Source: JASLPR01 sp964496475 (GTDB taxonomy: Bacteria > Chloroflexota > UBA11872 > VXNJ01). Taken from it: a stretch of DNA of 32,985 nt. Every line of letters begins with the position of its first letter. The first letter of the stretch is position 1. Both the position numbers and the translations under genes were made by a program. Below are positions 15,947 to 23,453 of the stretch, piece after piece. The notes under the pieces are model-generated. The model did not search any database. It saw only the letters and a list, made by a program, of their open reading frames with translations, and was not told where the DNA came from. The DNA lies in NCBI GenBank assembly GCA_964496475.1, contig CAZBZS010000025.1, forward strand, positions 1 to 32,985, given 5' to 3'.

Positions 15947-16795
15947 TCAGCTGAATTCCAGCGTAGCTTTGAGAAACTTCAGGATCGCGTCGATGAACCC
16001 TTCGCCCGCCAGCAACACGTAGTCGTTGTGGTCGGCGCCGTCTATCTGCACGAACCGCGCCGTCGCCGTCGCCGTCTCGTACAGCCGGCGGCTCTGCTCG
16101 ACCGGAACGACGCTGTCGTTTTCGCCAACGATGACGAGCAGAGGAGACGTCAGGCGTCCGACCTTCTCAATGGAAGAAAACCGATCCTTCAGCAGCAGGC
16201 CGGCGGGCAGGAACGGGTAATGGACTCCGGCCATGTCGACCAGTGACGTGAACGGCGATCGTAGTATCAGGGCGGCCGGCGGGCGCTCGTCCGCCAGGGC
16301 CACCGCCACCGCCGCGCCCAGCGATTCCCCGAAGTAGACAATACGGGTGGGGTCCACATCTTGGCGACGGGCCAGATACTCCACCGCCGCTCGGGCGTCG
16401 GCGACCAGGCCGCGTTCTGACGGTCTACCCGGGTTTCCGCCGTAGCCCCGATAGTCAAACAGCAGCACCGCCATACCGGCGTCCGCCAAGGCCTCTGCTA
16501 GGGGCACTCGCATTTCCCGATTGCCAGCGTTGCCGTTGAACACTAGCACCGCGTACGCAGCCTGTCCTCCCCGGGGGCGCGGCAATGGAGGCACGAACCA
16601 TCCGTGCAGCGAGAGCCCGTCGTCGGTCACGAAGGTCACCGCTTCGCTGCTCGGCAGCACCGCCTCCACCGGTGGGAGCTCCCCGGCCAGCGGGAAGTAG
16701 ATCAAGCTGCGTTGGAACAGCCACGCCAACAGCAGGAGTGACCCCGCGACGAGCACGACGAGGCCAAGCGGAATTGATACCCGTTCAAGCGCCAT
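15947..16795 (-). CDS. Membrane-anchored alpha/beta hydrolase (ABHD13/Bem46-like)
   Basis: A 282-residue serine hydrolase. One N-terminal membrane segment (residues about 8-28, rich in Leu, Val, Ala) anchors it, followed by the 'LIYFPLAGELPP' linker and an alpha/beta hydrolase domain. The oxyanion region is 'VLVFNGNAGNRE', the nucleophile elbow is G-E-S-L-G ('IVYFGESLGAAVA'), the acid is in 'VIVGENDSVVPVEQS' and the His in 'IDGADHNDYV'. This layout matches the Bem46/ABHD13 group, whose substrates are mostly unknown. ATG 16795 is preferred; two in-frame GTG codons just upstream could add two residues. It lies downstream of the YihY-like gene, separated by about 100 bases holding two hairpins and a tiny reading frame. 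Confidence 0.88.
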   Translation of the reverse strand: MALERVSIPLGLVVLVAGSLLLLAWLFQRSLIYFPLAGELPPVEAVLPSSEAVTFVTDDGLSLHGWFVPPLPRPRGGQAAYAVLVFNGNAGNREMRVPLAEALADAGMAVLLFDYRGYGGNPGRPSERGLVADARAAVEYLARRQDVDPTRIVYFGESLGAAVAVALADERPPAALILRSPFTSLVDMAGVHYPFLPAGLLLKDRFSSIEKVGRLTSPLLVIVGENDSVVPVEQSRRLYETATATARFVQIDGADHNDYVLLAGEGFIDAILKFLKATLEFS

Positions 16796-16803
16796 CACCA
16801 CGG

Positions 16804-16901
16804 CTAGTCCATGTCGCAGGGGGCAAAGCCCCCAATAGTGGGAGTTGCGGCTGCGGCGGGCCTTGCTTGCGCGGCCCGTTCCATCCCACGTTGAGCGTGG
16901 G
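16804..16901 (-). other. Structured spacer with two hairpins and a 26-codon reading frame
   Basis: Directly after the YihY stop codon there is a perfect hairpin CCCACG/CGTGGG (16885-16901, 5-base loop). An ATG follows at 16884 and opens a 26-codon frame ending in TAG at 16806-16804. Inside that frame lies a second perfect hairpin, GGGGGC/GCCCCC (16819-16833, 3-base loop). No T tract follows either stem, so these are poor intrinsic terminators. Whether the small frame is translated cannot be told; it has no Shine-Dalgarno apart from the hairpin region. Confidence 0.35.
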
Positions 16902-16903
16902 CG

Positions 16904-17893
16904 TTAGGGTCCACTGGTTGGCCGAGAGTCCTGCCGCATCCGGTGCAGCTCGGTGGTGAACTCTGCCCCTATCAACAGCACGATCGCCGACAGGTAGATC
17001 CAGAGCAGGACGGCGATGGCGGCGCCGAGCGAGCCGTACACCACGTTGAAGGAGCCGAAATTAGCGCCATACCAAGCGAACCCGATCTTGAGAATCTCGA
17101 AGAGGATGGCGGCGAGGACGGCGCCTGGAAAGGCCTGTCGCCAGGGGACAGCGGTGTTGGGGAGGAGGACGTAGGCCAAGGCGAAGGTGAGTGTACTCAT
17201 TATGAGGGGGACGATACGGCCGATGACCCCGGCGCCAGCTTCGGTGGCGAAATAGCCGATGACCGGTATGGTGCGACCGGCCTGCTCGACGATAAAACGA
17301 GCCGTGTCGATCAAGCCGGAAGTGCCCACCGACAGGATCGCGAGTCCCGGCAGGGCGATGACAGCTAAGAGGTCGAGGGCCTTGCCGTGGACGAGATGGT
17401 GGTGGCGGTCGATGTCCCAAGCGACAGTGAGGGCGCGGCGTAACGTGGTGAACAGCCTGGAGGCGGACCAGAGCAGGGCGATGAAGGCAACCAGTCCGAA
17501 GAATCCGCGAAAGGCGATGGCTTCGGCGTTGGCACCGGCGATGAGGTTCTCGCCGCCGGGGATGGCCTGGTTGAGGGCGTCGACGAAGGTGTCGTAGGCC
17601 TCCCGGCCAAAGGGGAAGAAGGAGACGACGACGCTGGCGCCGAGCAAGAGCGGGAACAGGGCGAAGAACGTGTGATAGGAGATGGCGGCAGCGTGGGTGA
17701 TGCAGTCGTCCTCTTTGAATTCGCGAGCAATGCGACGGATGAGTTCGACCAGCGAGCGGATTGGGTGGGGCAGGCGGCGTTCGATGGCTTGCAGGCCACG
17801 TGCGAGGGCGGGCGCGAATGCGCGGGCGCTGGCCAGCCGGCCGACCGGCGAGCCCGCGTTCTGGCTGTCGGCGTTTGGCGGATCGGAATTCAT
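16904..17893 (-). CDS. YihY/BrkB-family inner membrane protein
   Basis: A 329-residue polytopic membrane protein of the YihY/virulence factor BrkB family (formerly called ribonuclease BN in error). The family core begins with the amphipathic segment 'EFKEDDCITHAAAISYHTFFALFPLLL' region, followed by about six hydrophobic helices. Typical elements are 'SRLFTTLRRALTVAWDI', 'PNTAVPWRQAFPGAVLAAIL' and 'YGSLGAAIAVLLWIYLSA' near the C-terminus, then 'GAEFTTEL'. The function is unsettled; export or lipid-related roles have been proposed for relatives. ATG 17893 is used; an in-frame TTG at 17923 would add ten Cys-rich residues unlike the family. It begins a minus-strand pair with the membrane-anchored hydrolase. 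Confidence 0.92.
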   Translation of the reverse strand: MNSDPPNADSQNAGSPVGRLASARAFAPALARGLQAIERRLPHPIRSLVELIRRIAREFKEDDCITHAAAISYHTFFALFPLLLGASVVVSFFPFGREAYDTFVDALNQAIPGGENLIAGANAEAIAFRGFFGLVAFIALLWSASRLFTTLRRALTVAWDIDRHHHLVHGKALDLLAVIALPGLAILSVGTSGLIDTARFIVEQAGRTIPVIGYFATEAGAGVIGRIVPLIMSTLTFALAYVLLPNTAVPWRQAFPGAVLAAILFEILKIGFAWYGANFGSFNVVYGSLGAAIAVLLWIYLSAIVLLIGAEFTTELHRMRQDSRPTSGP

Positions 17894-17987
17894 GCACTGA
17901 TTATCGCAGCAGGTCGTAGACAATAAATTCGACCATGCCTTTAATCTTCCCCCCGGGGTCTACTGCGGCTGCGATTTCGGCCCGAGA

Positions 17988-19157
17988 TTATTTCTCCCTG
18001 GGGGCGTCGGGCATCCAGGATTGGGTGGGGCGACGGTAATCGCCTGCTTTTGAGTGCCCGAGGATGCCGGGGTCGAGCCAGGGTTCGACATGTTCCGGGG
18101 CGTAGCGAGCGGCGCGGTAGACGTTGACGAGCTGGCCGCCGAAGAACGGGGAATAGTAGTCCCAGACAACTTCTTTGTCGGGGGTGACCTCGAAGATGCG
18201 GCCGCAGTCGGATTCGCAGATGAGGGTGTTGCCGTTACGTAGTCGCTGCTGGCCGGCGCGGAAAGGGCTGGCGAAGGTCTTGGGGTCCTGATATTCCCAG
18301 AGCATCTTGTCAGGTTCGCGTGGGTCGAATTCTCGCACTATGGAATGGCCGCGCAGGGTGCCGTTGTCGAATAGCAGGATGTGTCCGTCGTCGAGCATCT
18401 GGGCCTGATGCTGGCCGTCGAGTATGCCGATTCCCCAGGCCCAGACGATGTCTTTGGATTCGTGATCGACGATGGAGATGATGTCGAGGGAGCGATGGCT
18501 GAGCAGGTAATTACCCGCGCGGAAGCGGAAATCTTCTCGGCCGATGGGATTGTCGGGCAGGACGGTAAGGGTGTTGGTGTGGGCCCAATCGGCCTGGTTG
18601 CGGGGTAGTTCGAGGCCGGCGAGATCGACGAGCTGGTCGACGTGATCGCTGAGCCACCATTCCCAGTGGACGAAGCTGTCGCGATCGAGTTGCAGGATGA
18701 GATCGTCCTGGATGGGGCCGCGGGTGTAGATGTCGGGTCGGTCGCGATCGCGCTGGTAGAGGGTGAGGATGGAATCGGTGCCGGGGAAGCGGTGATAGTC
18801 GTGATGGGTGCGCCCGTGCCAGGCCCAGACGAGGTTGCCGTCGACGTCGGATTCGAATAGGCCGCCGAAGTAGTTGTCCCAAAAGAGGGAGCCGTCGGGG
18901 TTGAGCTCGCCCCACTGGCTGTGGGTCACCGGCCAGGAGTGGACAACGCGCCCGTTCATGTCGATGAGGTAGGAGGTGTCGCCGAAGGCAGGGGAGAACA
19001 GGGTGTAGCCGGGCCAGGCCTTTTCCTGATTCCAGGTGCACACGCCGCGTAGGCCGTTGTAGAGCCGTGGCGGTATGGGCTTGACGCGGTCGCCGTAGTC
19101 GCGGCCGGGCTGGTGCTCGGTGCCGAATTTGACCCGGGAGGGAGGTAGGATTCGCAT
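17988..19157 (-). CDS. Arylsulfotransferase (ASST)-like beta-propeller protein without signal peptide
   Basis: A 389-residue protein with repeated blades of the type 'YLIDMNGRVVHSW', 'ESDVDGNLVWAWHG', 'FEVTPDKEVVWDY', as in the six-bladed arylsulfate sulfotransferase family. Characterised ASSTs move sulfuryl groups between phenols through a sulfo-histidine and are periplasmic. Here the central motif 'DWAHTNTLTVLPDN' (His193), 'LLSHRSLDIISIVD' (Arg222) and 'DGQHQAQMLDDGHILLFDNG' (His250) retain plausible active-site positions. The N-terminus has no hydrophobic signal sequence, so the protein would stay in the cytoplasm, which is unusual for characterised members but may be typical of this bacterial subgroup. 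ATG 19157 has a GGAAAGG sequence upstream. True sulfotransferase activity is not proven by sequence. Confidence 0.82.
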   Translation of the reverse strand: MRILPPSRVKFGTEHQPGRDYGDRVKPIPPRLYNGLRGVCTWNQEKAWPGYTLFSPAFGDTSYLIDMNGRVVHSWPVTHSQWGELNPDGSLFWDNYFGGLFESDVDGNLVWAWHGRTHHDYHRFPGTDSILTLYQRDRDRPDIYTRGPIQDDLILQLDRDSFVHWEWWLSDHVDQLVDLAGLELPRNQADWAHTNTLTVLPDNPIGREDFRFRAGNYLLSHRSLDIISIVDHESKDIVWAWGIGILDGQHQAQMLDDGHILLFDNGTLRGHSIVREFDPREPDKMLWEYQDPKTFASPFRAGQQRLRNGNTLICESDCGRIFEVTPDKEVVWDYYSPFFGGQLVNVYRAARYAPEHVEPWLDPGILGHSKAGDYRRPTQSWMPDAPREK

Positions 19158-19574
19158 GTAGCTGGCCTTTCCTTGTGCCGGTCGTACATCCGCCTAGGCG
19201 GGATGAAAGATTATGCCGGTCGGAGCGGAAGCGCACAGTGGGCCGGGTAGGATAAACGAGTGTTTTCTTGACAGGATGATTTTTATGGACAATCACATTG
19301 GCCGAAATAGTTCCGGGTAGCGTCTGGCGTTGGCGGTATCGCCGTGTGCTGGAAGTTCAGGGATCCATCTGAGCTTCAATGGGGGTTGATTCGGATGAGC
19401 CGGGGCTGCTCTGTGTAGCAGCGAATACGTCCGGCGGGTGGCCGGGGATCGATACATTGGTAGGTAAGTAGCGGCAACGGTGGGCGGAGATATGTAGGCC
19501 GATTCCCGAACACAAAACACGGGCGCGGGCGACGCCGGTGTAGGCCGGGTTGGCGGCGGTCGGCGAGAGGGAAT
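19158..19574. other. Gene-free stretch
   Basis: About 415 bases between the ASST-like and UxuA-like genes, both on the minus strand. I see no conserved reading frame, RNA gene or repeat. An AT-rich patch lies at about 19260-19300; it contains TTGACA (19268-19273, plus strand) but no matching -10 and no plus-strand gene. The promoter of the ASST-like gene probably lies somewhere in this stretch. Confidence 0.45.
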
Positions 19575-20534
19575 CTAGCGGATGGGGTCGGTGGCCGCCA
19601 GGAGCCCGGAGATGAATCCGAGAGCGTGGGCACGACCACGGTAACCGTAGCCCTGGTCGTTGACAATGCCGGGTACGTGGTCGTCGAGCAGGTATCCGTC
19701 GAAGCCGATTTTTCGTAGCGTGCGAATAGCGGTTGCGACGTCCACGTTGCCCTCGCCCAGGAAGCACTCCTGGAACTTGCCGGCGGCGCCCTGCACGTCG
19801 CGGAAATGCACGTAGAAGATCTTGCCGAGCCCACCGAAATGGCGGATGGCTTCCAAGCATTTCATTCCCATCATCTCGGACCAGCAGCCCATGCAGAAAT
19901 CGAGCCCGAGATTGGGGCTGTCTACTATGCCGAGCATGCGGTCGAAGCCGTCCCAATCTTTCAAGATACGAGCGACTCCGCCCAATGACTCGACGGGCGG
20001 ATCGTCGGGGTGTGCGGCGAGTTTCACGCCAGCCTCTTCGGCGACCGGAACGACAGCCCTCAGGAAGTATTCGAGATTGGCCCACATGTCTTCGGCGGTG
20101 TACTCGCGGTCGAACGACGGCGGCGCATTTCGGGCAAGGTCCATGTCGAAGGAGGTTACCTCGGCTCCGCCCCGTCCCGGCGTGGTGCGTGAGGTGCGCC
20201 AGACGGAATTGGGCATCCAGTGGAAGCCGAGGATCGGGATTCCGGCGCGGCCCAGGTTGCGGATGGTCTCGGCGTAGTTTTCGATCTGCTCGTCGCGCCC
20301 CGGCAGGCCGAGCATGGCCTTGTCGAAGAAAGAATTGGGCGTGTTCTCCAACGCGAAGAGCTCCAGCCCAACGTCTTCGATGCGGGTGACTAGGTTGAGC
20401 AGGTCCATGAATTCCCAGCGTCGGTCGCCGGGCAGGTCGGGGTTGTTGAGCTGGATGCCGGTGGCGCCGAGCTGGGCGGCGAAGGCGAGGGCTTCGTCGT
20501 CGAGGCTGCGCAACTGGCCGACGGCTATCTTCAT
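19575..20534 (-). CDS. Mannonate dehydratase-like TIM-barrel protein (UxuA family)
   Basis: A 319-residue xylose-isomerase-like TIM barrel of the UxuA type. UxuA dehydrates D-mannonate to 2-keto-3-deoxygluconate in hexuronate breakdown. Features are 'GLPGRDEQIENYAETIRNLG' (77-96), 'GIPILGFHWMPN' (98-109), 'AHPDDPPVESLGG' (174-186), 'DSPNLGLDFCMGCWSEM' with Cys214, 'VHFRDVQG' with His243, and 'LLDDHVPG' with Asp285. The overall length is somewhat below E. coli UxuA but normal for the shorter branch. ATG 20534 is chosen because family sequence begins there (MKIAVGQLRSLDDE) and GTGAGAG precedes it; the frame is open further upstream. Several UxuA-like paralogues act on other sugar acids, so substrate is not certain. 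Confidence 0.88.
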   Translation of the reverse strand: MKIAVGQLRSLDDEALAFAAQLGATGIQLNNPDLPGDRRWEFMDLLNLVTRIEDVGLELFALENTPNSFFDKAMLGLPGRDEQIENYAETIRNLGRAGIPILGFHWMPNSVWRTSRTTPGRGGAEVTSFDMDLARNAPPSFDREYTAEDMWANLEYFLRAVVPVAEEAGVKLAAHPDDPPVESLGGVARILKDWDGFDRMLGIVDSPNLGLDFCMGCWSEMMGMKCLEAIRHFGGLGKIFYVHFRDVQGAAGKFQECFLGEGNVDVATAIRTLRKIGFDGYLLDDHVPGIVNDQGYGYRGRAHALGFISGLLAATDPIR

Positions 20535-20682
20535 GGCTCTCACTTTGTCGGCTCTACTCGAAACGTGGACTGGATTATGGGCGGGCGTCGGGACCGGGAC
20601 AAGTCTGCCGCTTGGCCCCCATCGCTTCAAATCAATCCGCAAATTGGTGCAGAAGAAAGCGGCGGGGCCGCCTAGGGATCAT

Positions 20683-21283
20683 GACGACCTGAGCCGGGCG
20701 GGCAAGGTGCGCTACGTCGGTACCAGCAATCACGCCGCGTGGCAGATCATGGATTCGCTATGGGCTTCGAAGGAGCTGGGTCTGAATCGCTTCATCAGCG
20801 AGCAGCCACCCTTTCACATCCTGGACCGGAGGGTGGAACGGGAACTGCTGCCGGTGGCGCGGACGTACGGACTGGCGATATTGCCGTGGTCGCCGCTGGC
20901 GAGCGGGATGCTGGGTGGACGGTACCGACGGGATAGCTGGCAAGACCTGAAGGACGCCCGCTGTATGACCCAGAGCGTGCGAGCGGAGGAGCTAAACGTG
21001 CTTGCCGATGAGGTCTTCGACGTGATCGAGGCCGTGGAGGCGATCGCCGCTGAGAAGGGCGTGCCGGTGAGCGGGTTCAGCCTGGCCTGGGTGGCGGCGC
21101 AGCCCGGTGTGACAGCGCCGATAATCGGTCTGCGGACCATGGAACACCTGGACGGATACCTGCGAGCGCTTTTAGGTGGAGATCACCGCGGAGGACGAGG
21201 TGCGGGTGGACGCGCTGGTAGCGCCAGATCGGGCGGTAACCAATTACTATGAAGGTGATTACGGTCCGCATCTCCACTGGTAG
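20683..21283 (+). pseudogene. Aldo/keto reductase fragment (N-terminal half missing, one frameshift)
   Basis: From 20683 the text reads 'DDLSRAGKVRYVGTSNHAAW', 'LNRFISEQPPFHILDRR', 'GLAILPWSPLASGMLGG' and 'AAQPGVTAPIIGLRTMEHLD', the C-terminal half of an aldo/keto reductase (YghZ/Tas-like group). The N-terminal half with the catalytic Asp, Tyr, Lys and His is absent. No start codon fits. Near 21170 the frame changes from '...YLRALL' to 'VEITAEDEVRVDALVAPDRA', which runs to TAG at 21281-21283 and matches the family C-terminus. The fragment faces away from the UxuA-like gene, and its homology begins about 150 bases beyond that gene's start. Both truncation and frameshift point to a real, older pseudogene. 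Confidence 0.85.
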
Positions 21284-21341
21284 CGGCGGCCATAGACCGT
21301 TTATTTGGTCGCCCTGACCTCGAGCATTTCGCTACGCAGAC

Positions 21342-21400
21342 CGGCCGCCGACTCGGCTGGCAGTCACAGACTGGTTGTTCGGCCGCCGACTCCACTGGCA
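21342..21400. repeat. Two-copy imperfect 21-base direct repeat
   Basis: The 21-base units at 21342-21362 and 21380-21400 both begin CGGCCGCCGACTC and both end CTGGCA; they differ at two positions. The spacing start to start is 38 bases. They lie between the aldo/keto reductase fragment and the VTT gene and look like a residue of a small local duplication. Confidence 0.5.
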
Positions 21401-21401
21401 A

Positions 21402-21432
21402 CAGGCATAGCCTGCTTTCTCATTTATCTTTT
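21402..21432 (+). terminator. Possible weak intrinsic terminator
   Basis: CAGGC (21402-21406), loop ATA and GCCTG (21410-21414) form a short stem followed by a T-rich tract ending in CTTTT. A five-pair stem is short. It would end transcripts from the aldo/keto reductase remnant. Confidence 0.3.
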
Positions 21433-21493
21433 ACCCGTGTGGTTGAGCTGAACTGGCGGGCCTGCAACGCGAGAATGCAGTAGCAGGGCGCTG

Positions 21494-22090
21494 CTACTTG
21501 CCAATGGCGTTGAGGATGATGTCGGCGCCGAGGATGGCGAGGGCGGCGATGACGGAGTTCTTGAGTAGCCGCCCCAGCCAGGAGGCGGCGAAAAAGCGAT
21601 ACCAGCCGAAGCCGAGGGCGCCGGCAACGGCGCCGGCGATGTCAAATACGGGATTGGGGATAGCGGCGACGGCGAGGATTGTCAGGAAGCCGTGGCGTCG
21701 CATGAAGTCCTGGATGCGGAAGTACCAGCGATTGCGGAGAATCCAGCGCGAGCCAGTGAAGCCGAGAAAGTACGAATATAGCTCCCCGATGACCTGGCCG
21801 GTTGTCCCGACGAGGGCAGGTAGCCACCAGTTGTCAAAAGCGATGGCGAATGATCCGATGGCGGCCCAGCCGAAGCCGGGAACCATGAAAAGGCCGCCGC
21901 TGACGACGGCGACAGTGAATAGGGCGAGATAGCCTTGGGTCGGGTTGAGGAGCATGTTCTGGGCGAGGGGGATGACGGCGACGGTGATGGCGATCACCCC
22001 GGCCAAAGAGGCGAATTGAATGGCTAGGACCACACGGCGTCGCCGGGAGTGCTCGTCGCTCGGACCGGGTTCGGTGTTGGGATCGGCCAT
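21494..22090 (-). CDS. VTT-domain (TVP38/DedA-like) membrane protein
   Basis: A 198-residue integral membrane protein. After a charged N-terminus (about 20 residues) there are hydrophobic segments at about 20-45, 52-72, 76-98, 135-160 and 175-196. The re-entrant-type sequence 'FMRRHGFLTILAVAAIPNPVFD' and 'AGAVAGALGFGWYRFF' followed by 'SWLGRLLKNS' is characteristic of VTT (VMP1/TMEM41/TVP38) proteins, some of which act as lipid scramblases or flippases. Specific function is unknown. ATG 22090 is used; no strong Shine-Dalgarno is seen. It is divergent from the zinc alcohol dehydrogenase gene. Confidence 0.85.
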   Translation of the reverse strand: MADPNTEPGPSDEHSRRRRVVLAIQFASLAGVIAITVAVIPLAQNMLLNPTQGYLALFTVAVVSGGLFMVPGFGWAAIGSFAIAFDNWWLPALVGTTGQVIGELYSYFLGFTGSRWILRNRWYFRIQDFMRRHGFLTILAVAAIPNPVFDIAGAVAGALGFGWYRFFAASWLGRLLKNSVIAALAILGADIILNAIGK

Positions 22091-22151
22091 GGGGTGGCGT
22101 TTCTGTTTGCGGTTGACAATTAGGAACGGTGGATGTCGCCCGGCGTCGGGG

Positions 22152-22185
22152 CATAATAGCGGTCACACGGTGGTCACACAGTGAC
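22152..22185 (+). promoter_or_regulatory. -10 candidate followed by repeat/palindrome operator-like site
   Basis: CATAAT at 22152-22157 is a good -10 but has no clear -35. Just downstream lie two direct copies of GGTCACAC (22161-22168 and 22172-22179), the second overlapping the palindrome GTCAC-ACA-GTGAC (22173-22185). The cluster lies 40-65 bases before the zinc alcohol dehydrogenase start, where a repressor could block transcription. Confidence 0.35.
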
Positions 22186-22224
22186 TTGATGCTGTCGTTG
22201 GTCGGCAGGTTGGATTGGAGGCGG

Positions 22225-23241
22225 ATGAAAGCGGCGTATCTTGAACGGGCGAGGGAAATCTCGATTCGGGATATCGAGCGCCCACGGCCCGGCCCCAGCG
22301 AGGTGTTGGTTAGGGTCGAGTCCATCGGCGTCTGCGCGTCGGACGTGCACTACTACGAACACGGGCGGATAGGGCCGTTCGTGGTGAAGGAGCCGCTGAT
22401 TCTGGGTCATGAGTCGGCGGGCGAGGTGGTGGAGGTGGGGAAGGAGGTTGTCGATCTTGTTATTGGCGACCGGGTGTCGATGGAGCCGGGGGTGCCGTGC
22501 GGACGGTGCGGCTACTGCCGGACGGGTCGCTACAATCTGTGCCCGGAGGTGGTGTTCTTGGCGACGCCGCCAGTGCACGGGGCGTTTTGCGAGTACATGG
22601 TGCATGCTGCGGCCTATTGCTATCCGATACCCGACAGCATGACCTACGATGAGGCGGCGATGATGGAGCCGCTGTCGGTGGGACTGTTCGCGACGGAACG
22701 CTCGGGGGCGCGGGCGGGAGATCGAGTGGCGGTGCTGGGGGCGGGGCCGATTGGGCTGGCGACGCTGCTGGCGCTGAACGCCCAGGGAATAACCAACGTG
22801 ACACTTTTCGATGTCCTGGATTTTCGCGTACGGAAGGCGTTGGAGCTGGGCGCGGCGTCGGCGGTTGACGCATCCGAAATCGATCTGGCTGCGGACTTCC
22901 CCGGTCGCTTCGATGTGGTGCTGGAGACGGCCGGGAACGAAATCACTACGGCGGCGGCCACTCGCATCGCGGTCCCGGGAGCGACCATCGTGCTGGTGGG
23001 GCATGTCACGTCGGAGACGGTGCCGATCGACACGAACGAGCTGATTATCACGCAACTAAACGTGGTGGGCTCGTTCCGCTATGCGAACACCTACGAGCGA
23101 GGGATCGAGCTGGTGGCGGCCGGGAAGATCGACGTGGCGAAGCTCATCTCGCGGCACTTCACTCTGGACGAGGCGGAGGCGGCACTGCGGTTCGCGCGGG
23201 ACGCGAAGGATGAGTGCATCAAGGCCGTCGTCACTCCGTGA
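22225..23241 (+). CDS. Zinc-dependent alcohol/polyol dehydrogenase (sorbitol dehydrogenase-like)
   Basis: A 338-residue medium-chain dehydrogenase with the closest style to L-iditol/sorbitol dehydrogenase. Catalytic zinc ligands are Cys37 (GVCASDVHYYEHG) and His62-Glu63 (GHE). The structural zinc site is complete with Cys92, Cys95, Cys98 and Cys106 (CGRCGYCRTGRYNLC). A Glu in 'MMEPLSVGL' (about 149) matches the fourth ligand of the polyol branch. The Rossmann loop is 'VLGAGPIG' (170-177). ATG 22225 follows TTGGAGGCGG; an upstream in-frame ATG at 22129 would add 32 residues unlike the family. It ends in TGA. It likely oxidises a sugar alcohol or sugar to the ketose, NAD(H)-linked; the substrate is unknown. 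Confidence 0.92.
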   Translation: MKAAYLERAREISIRDIERPRPGPSEVLVRVESIGVCASDVHYYEHGRIGPFVVKEPLILGHESAGEVVEVGKEVVDLVIGDRVSMEPGVPCGRCGYCRTGRYNLCPEVVFLATPPVHGAFCEYMVHAAAYCYPIPDSMTYDEAAMMEPLSVGLFATERSGARAGDRVAVLGAGPIGLATLLALNAQGITNVTLFDVLDFRVRKALELGAASAVDASEIDLAADFPGRFDVVLETAGNEITTAAATRIAVPGATIVLVGHVTSETVPIDTNELIITQLNVVGSFRYANTYERGIELVAAGKIDVAKLISRHFTLDEAEAALRFARDAKDECIKAVVTP

Positions 23242-23453
23242 CTTTCTTCTGTCGTCGGTCTGCTGGTCGAGTTTGGCGCAGGTGGTTGTCACATGGATTT
23301 AATTTCGTCATCGGCGGCATAGTGGCGCCGGTCGACCATCGAGCCGTCGTGGTAAAGGGCCGATTCCATGTAGGAGTCGCCGTGCACACCGCCCAGCGTA
23401 GCACCGGGTCGTAATATCGGGGGTTGAATGGAAGCGAAGCGGAAGGTGACACC

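Noticed and set aside
16819..16833. Intrinsic terminator at the GGGGGC/GCCCCC hairpin
   Set aside because: Strong stem but no T tract on either strand.
19268..19273. TTGACA as a promoter -35 element
   Set aside because: No -10 at suitable spacing on the plus strand and no plus-strand gene downstream.
20314..20680. Open plus-strand frame upstream of the aldo/keto reductase fragment
   Set aside because: It runs antisense through the UxuA-like gene and has no reductase similarity before about 20680.
22113..22118. TTGACA before the polyol dehydrogenase as the -35 of its promoter
   Set aside because: The only good -10 (22152-22157) is 33 bases further on, far too distant.
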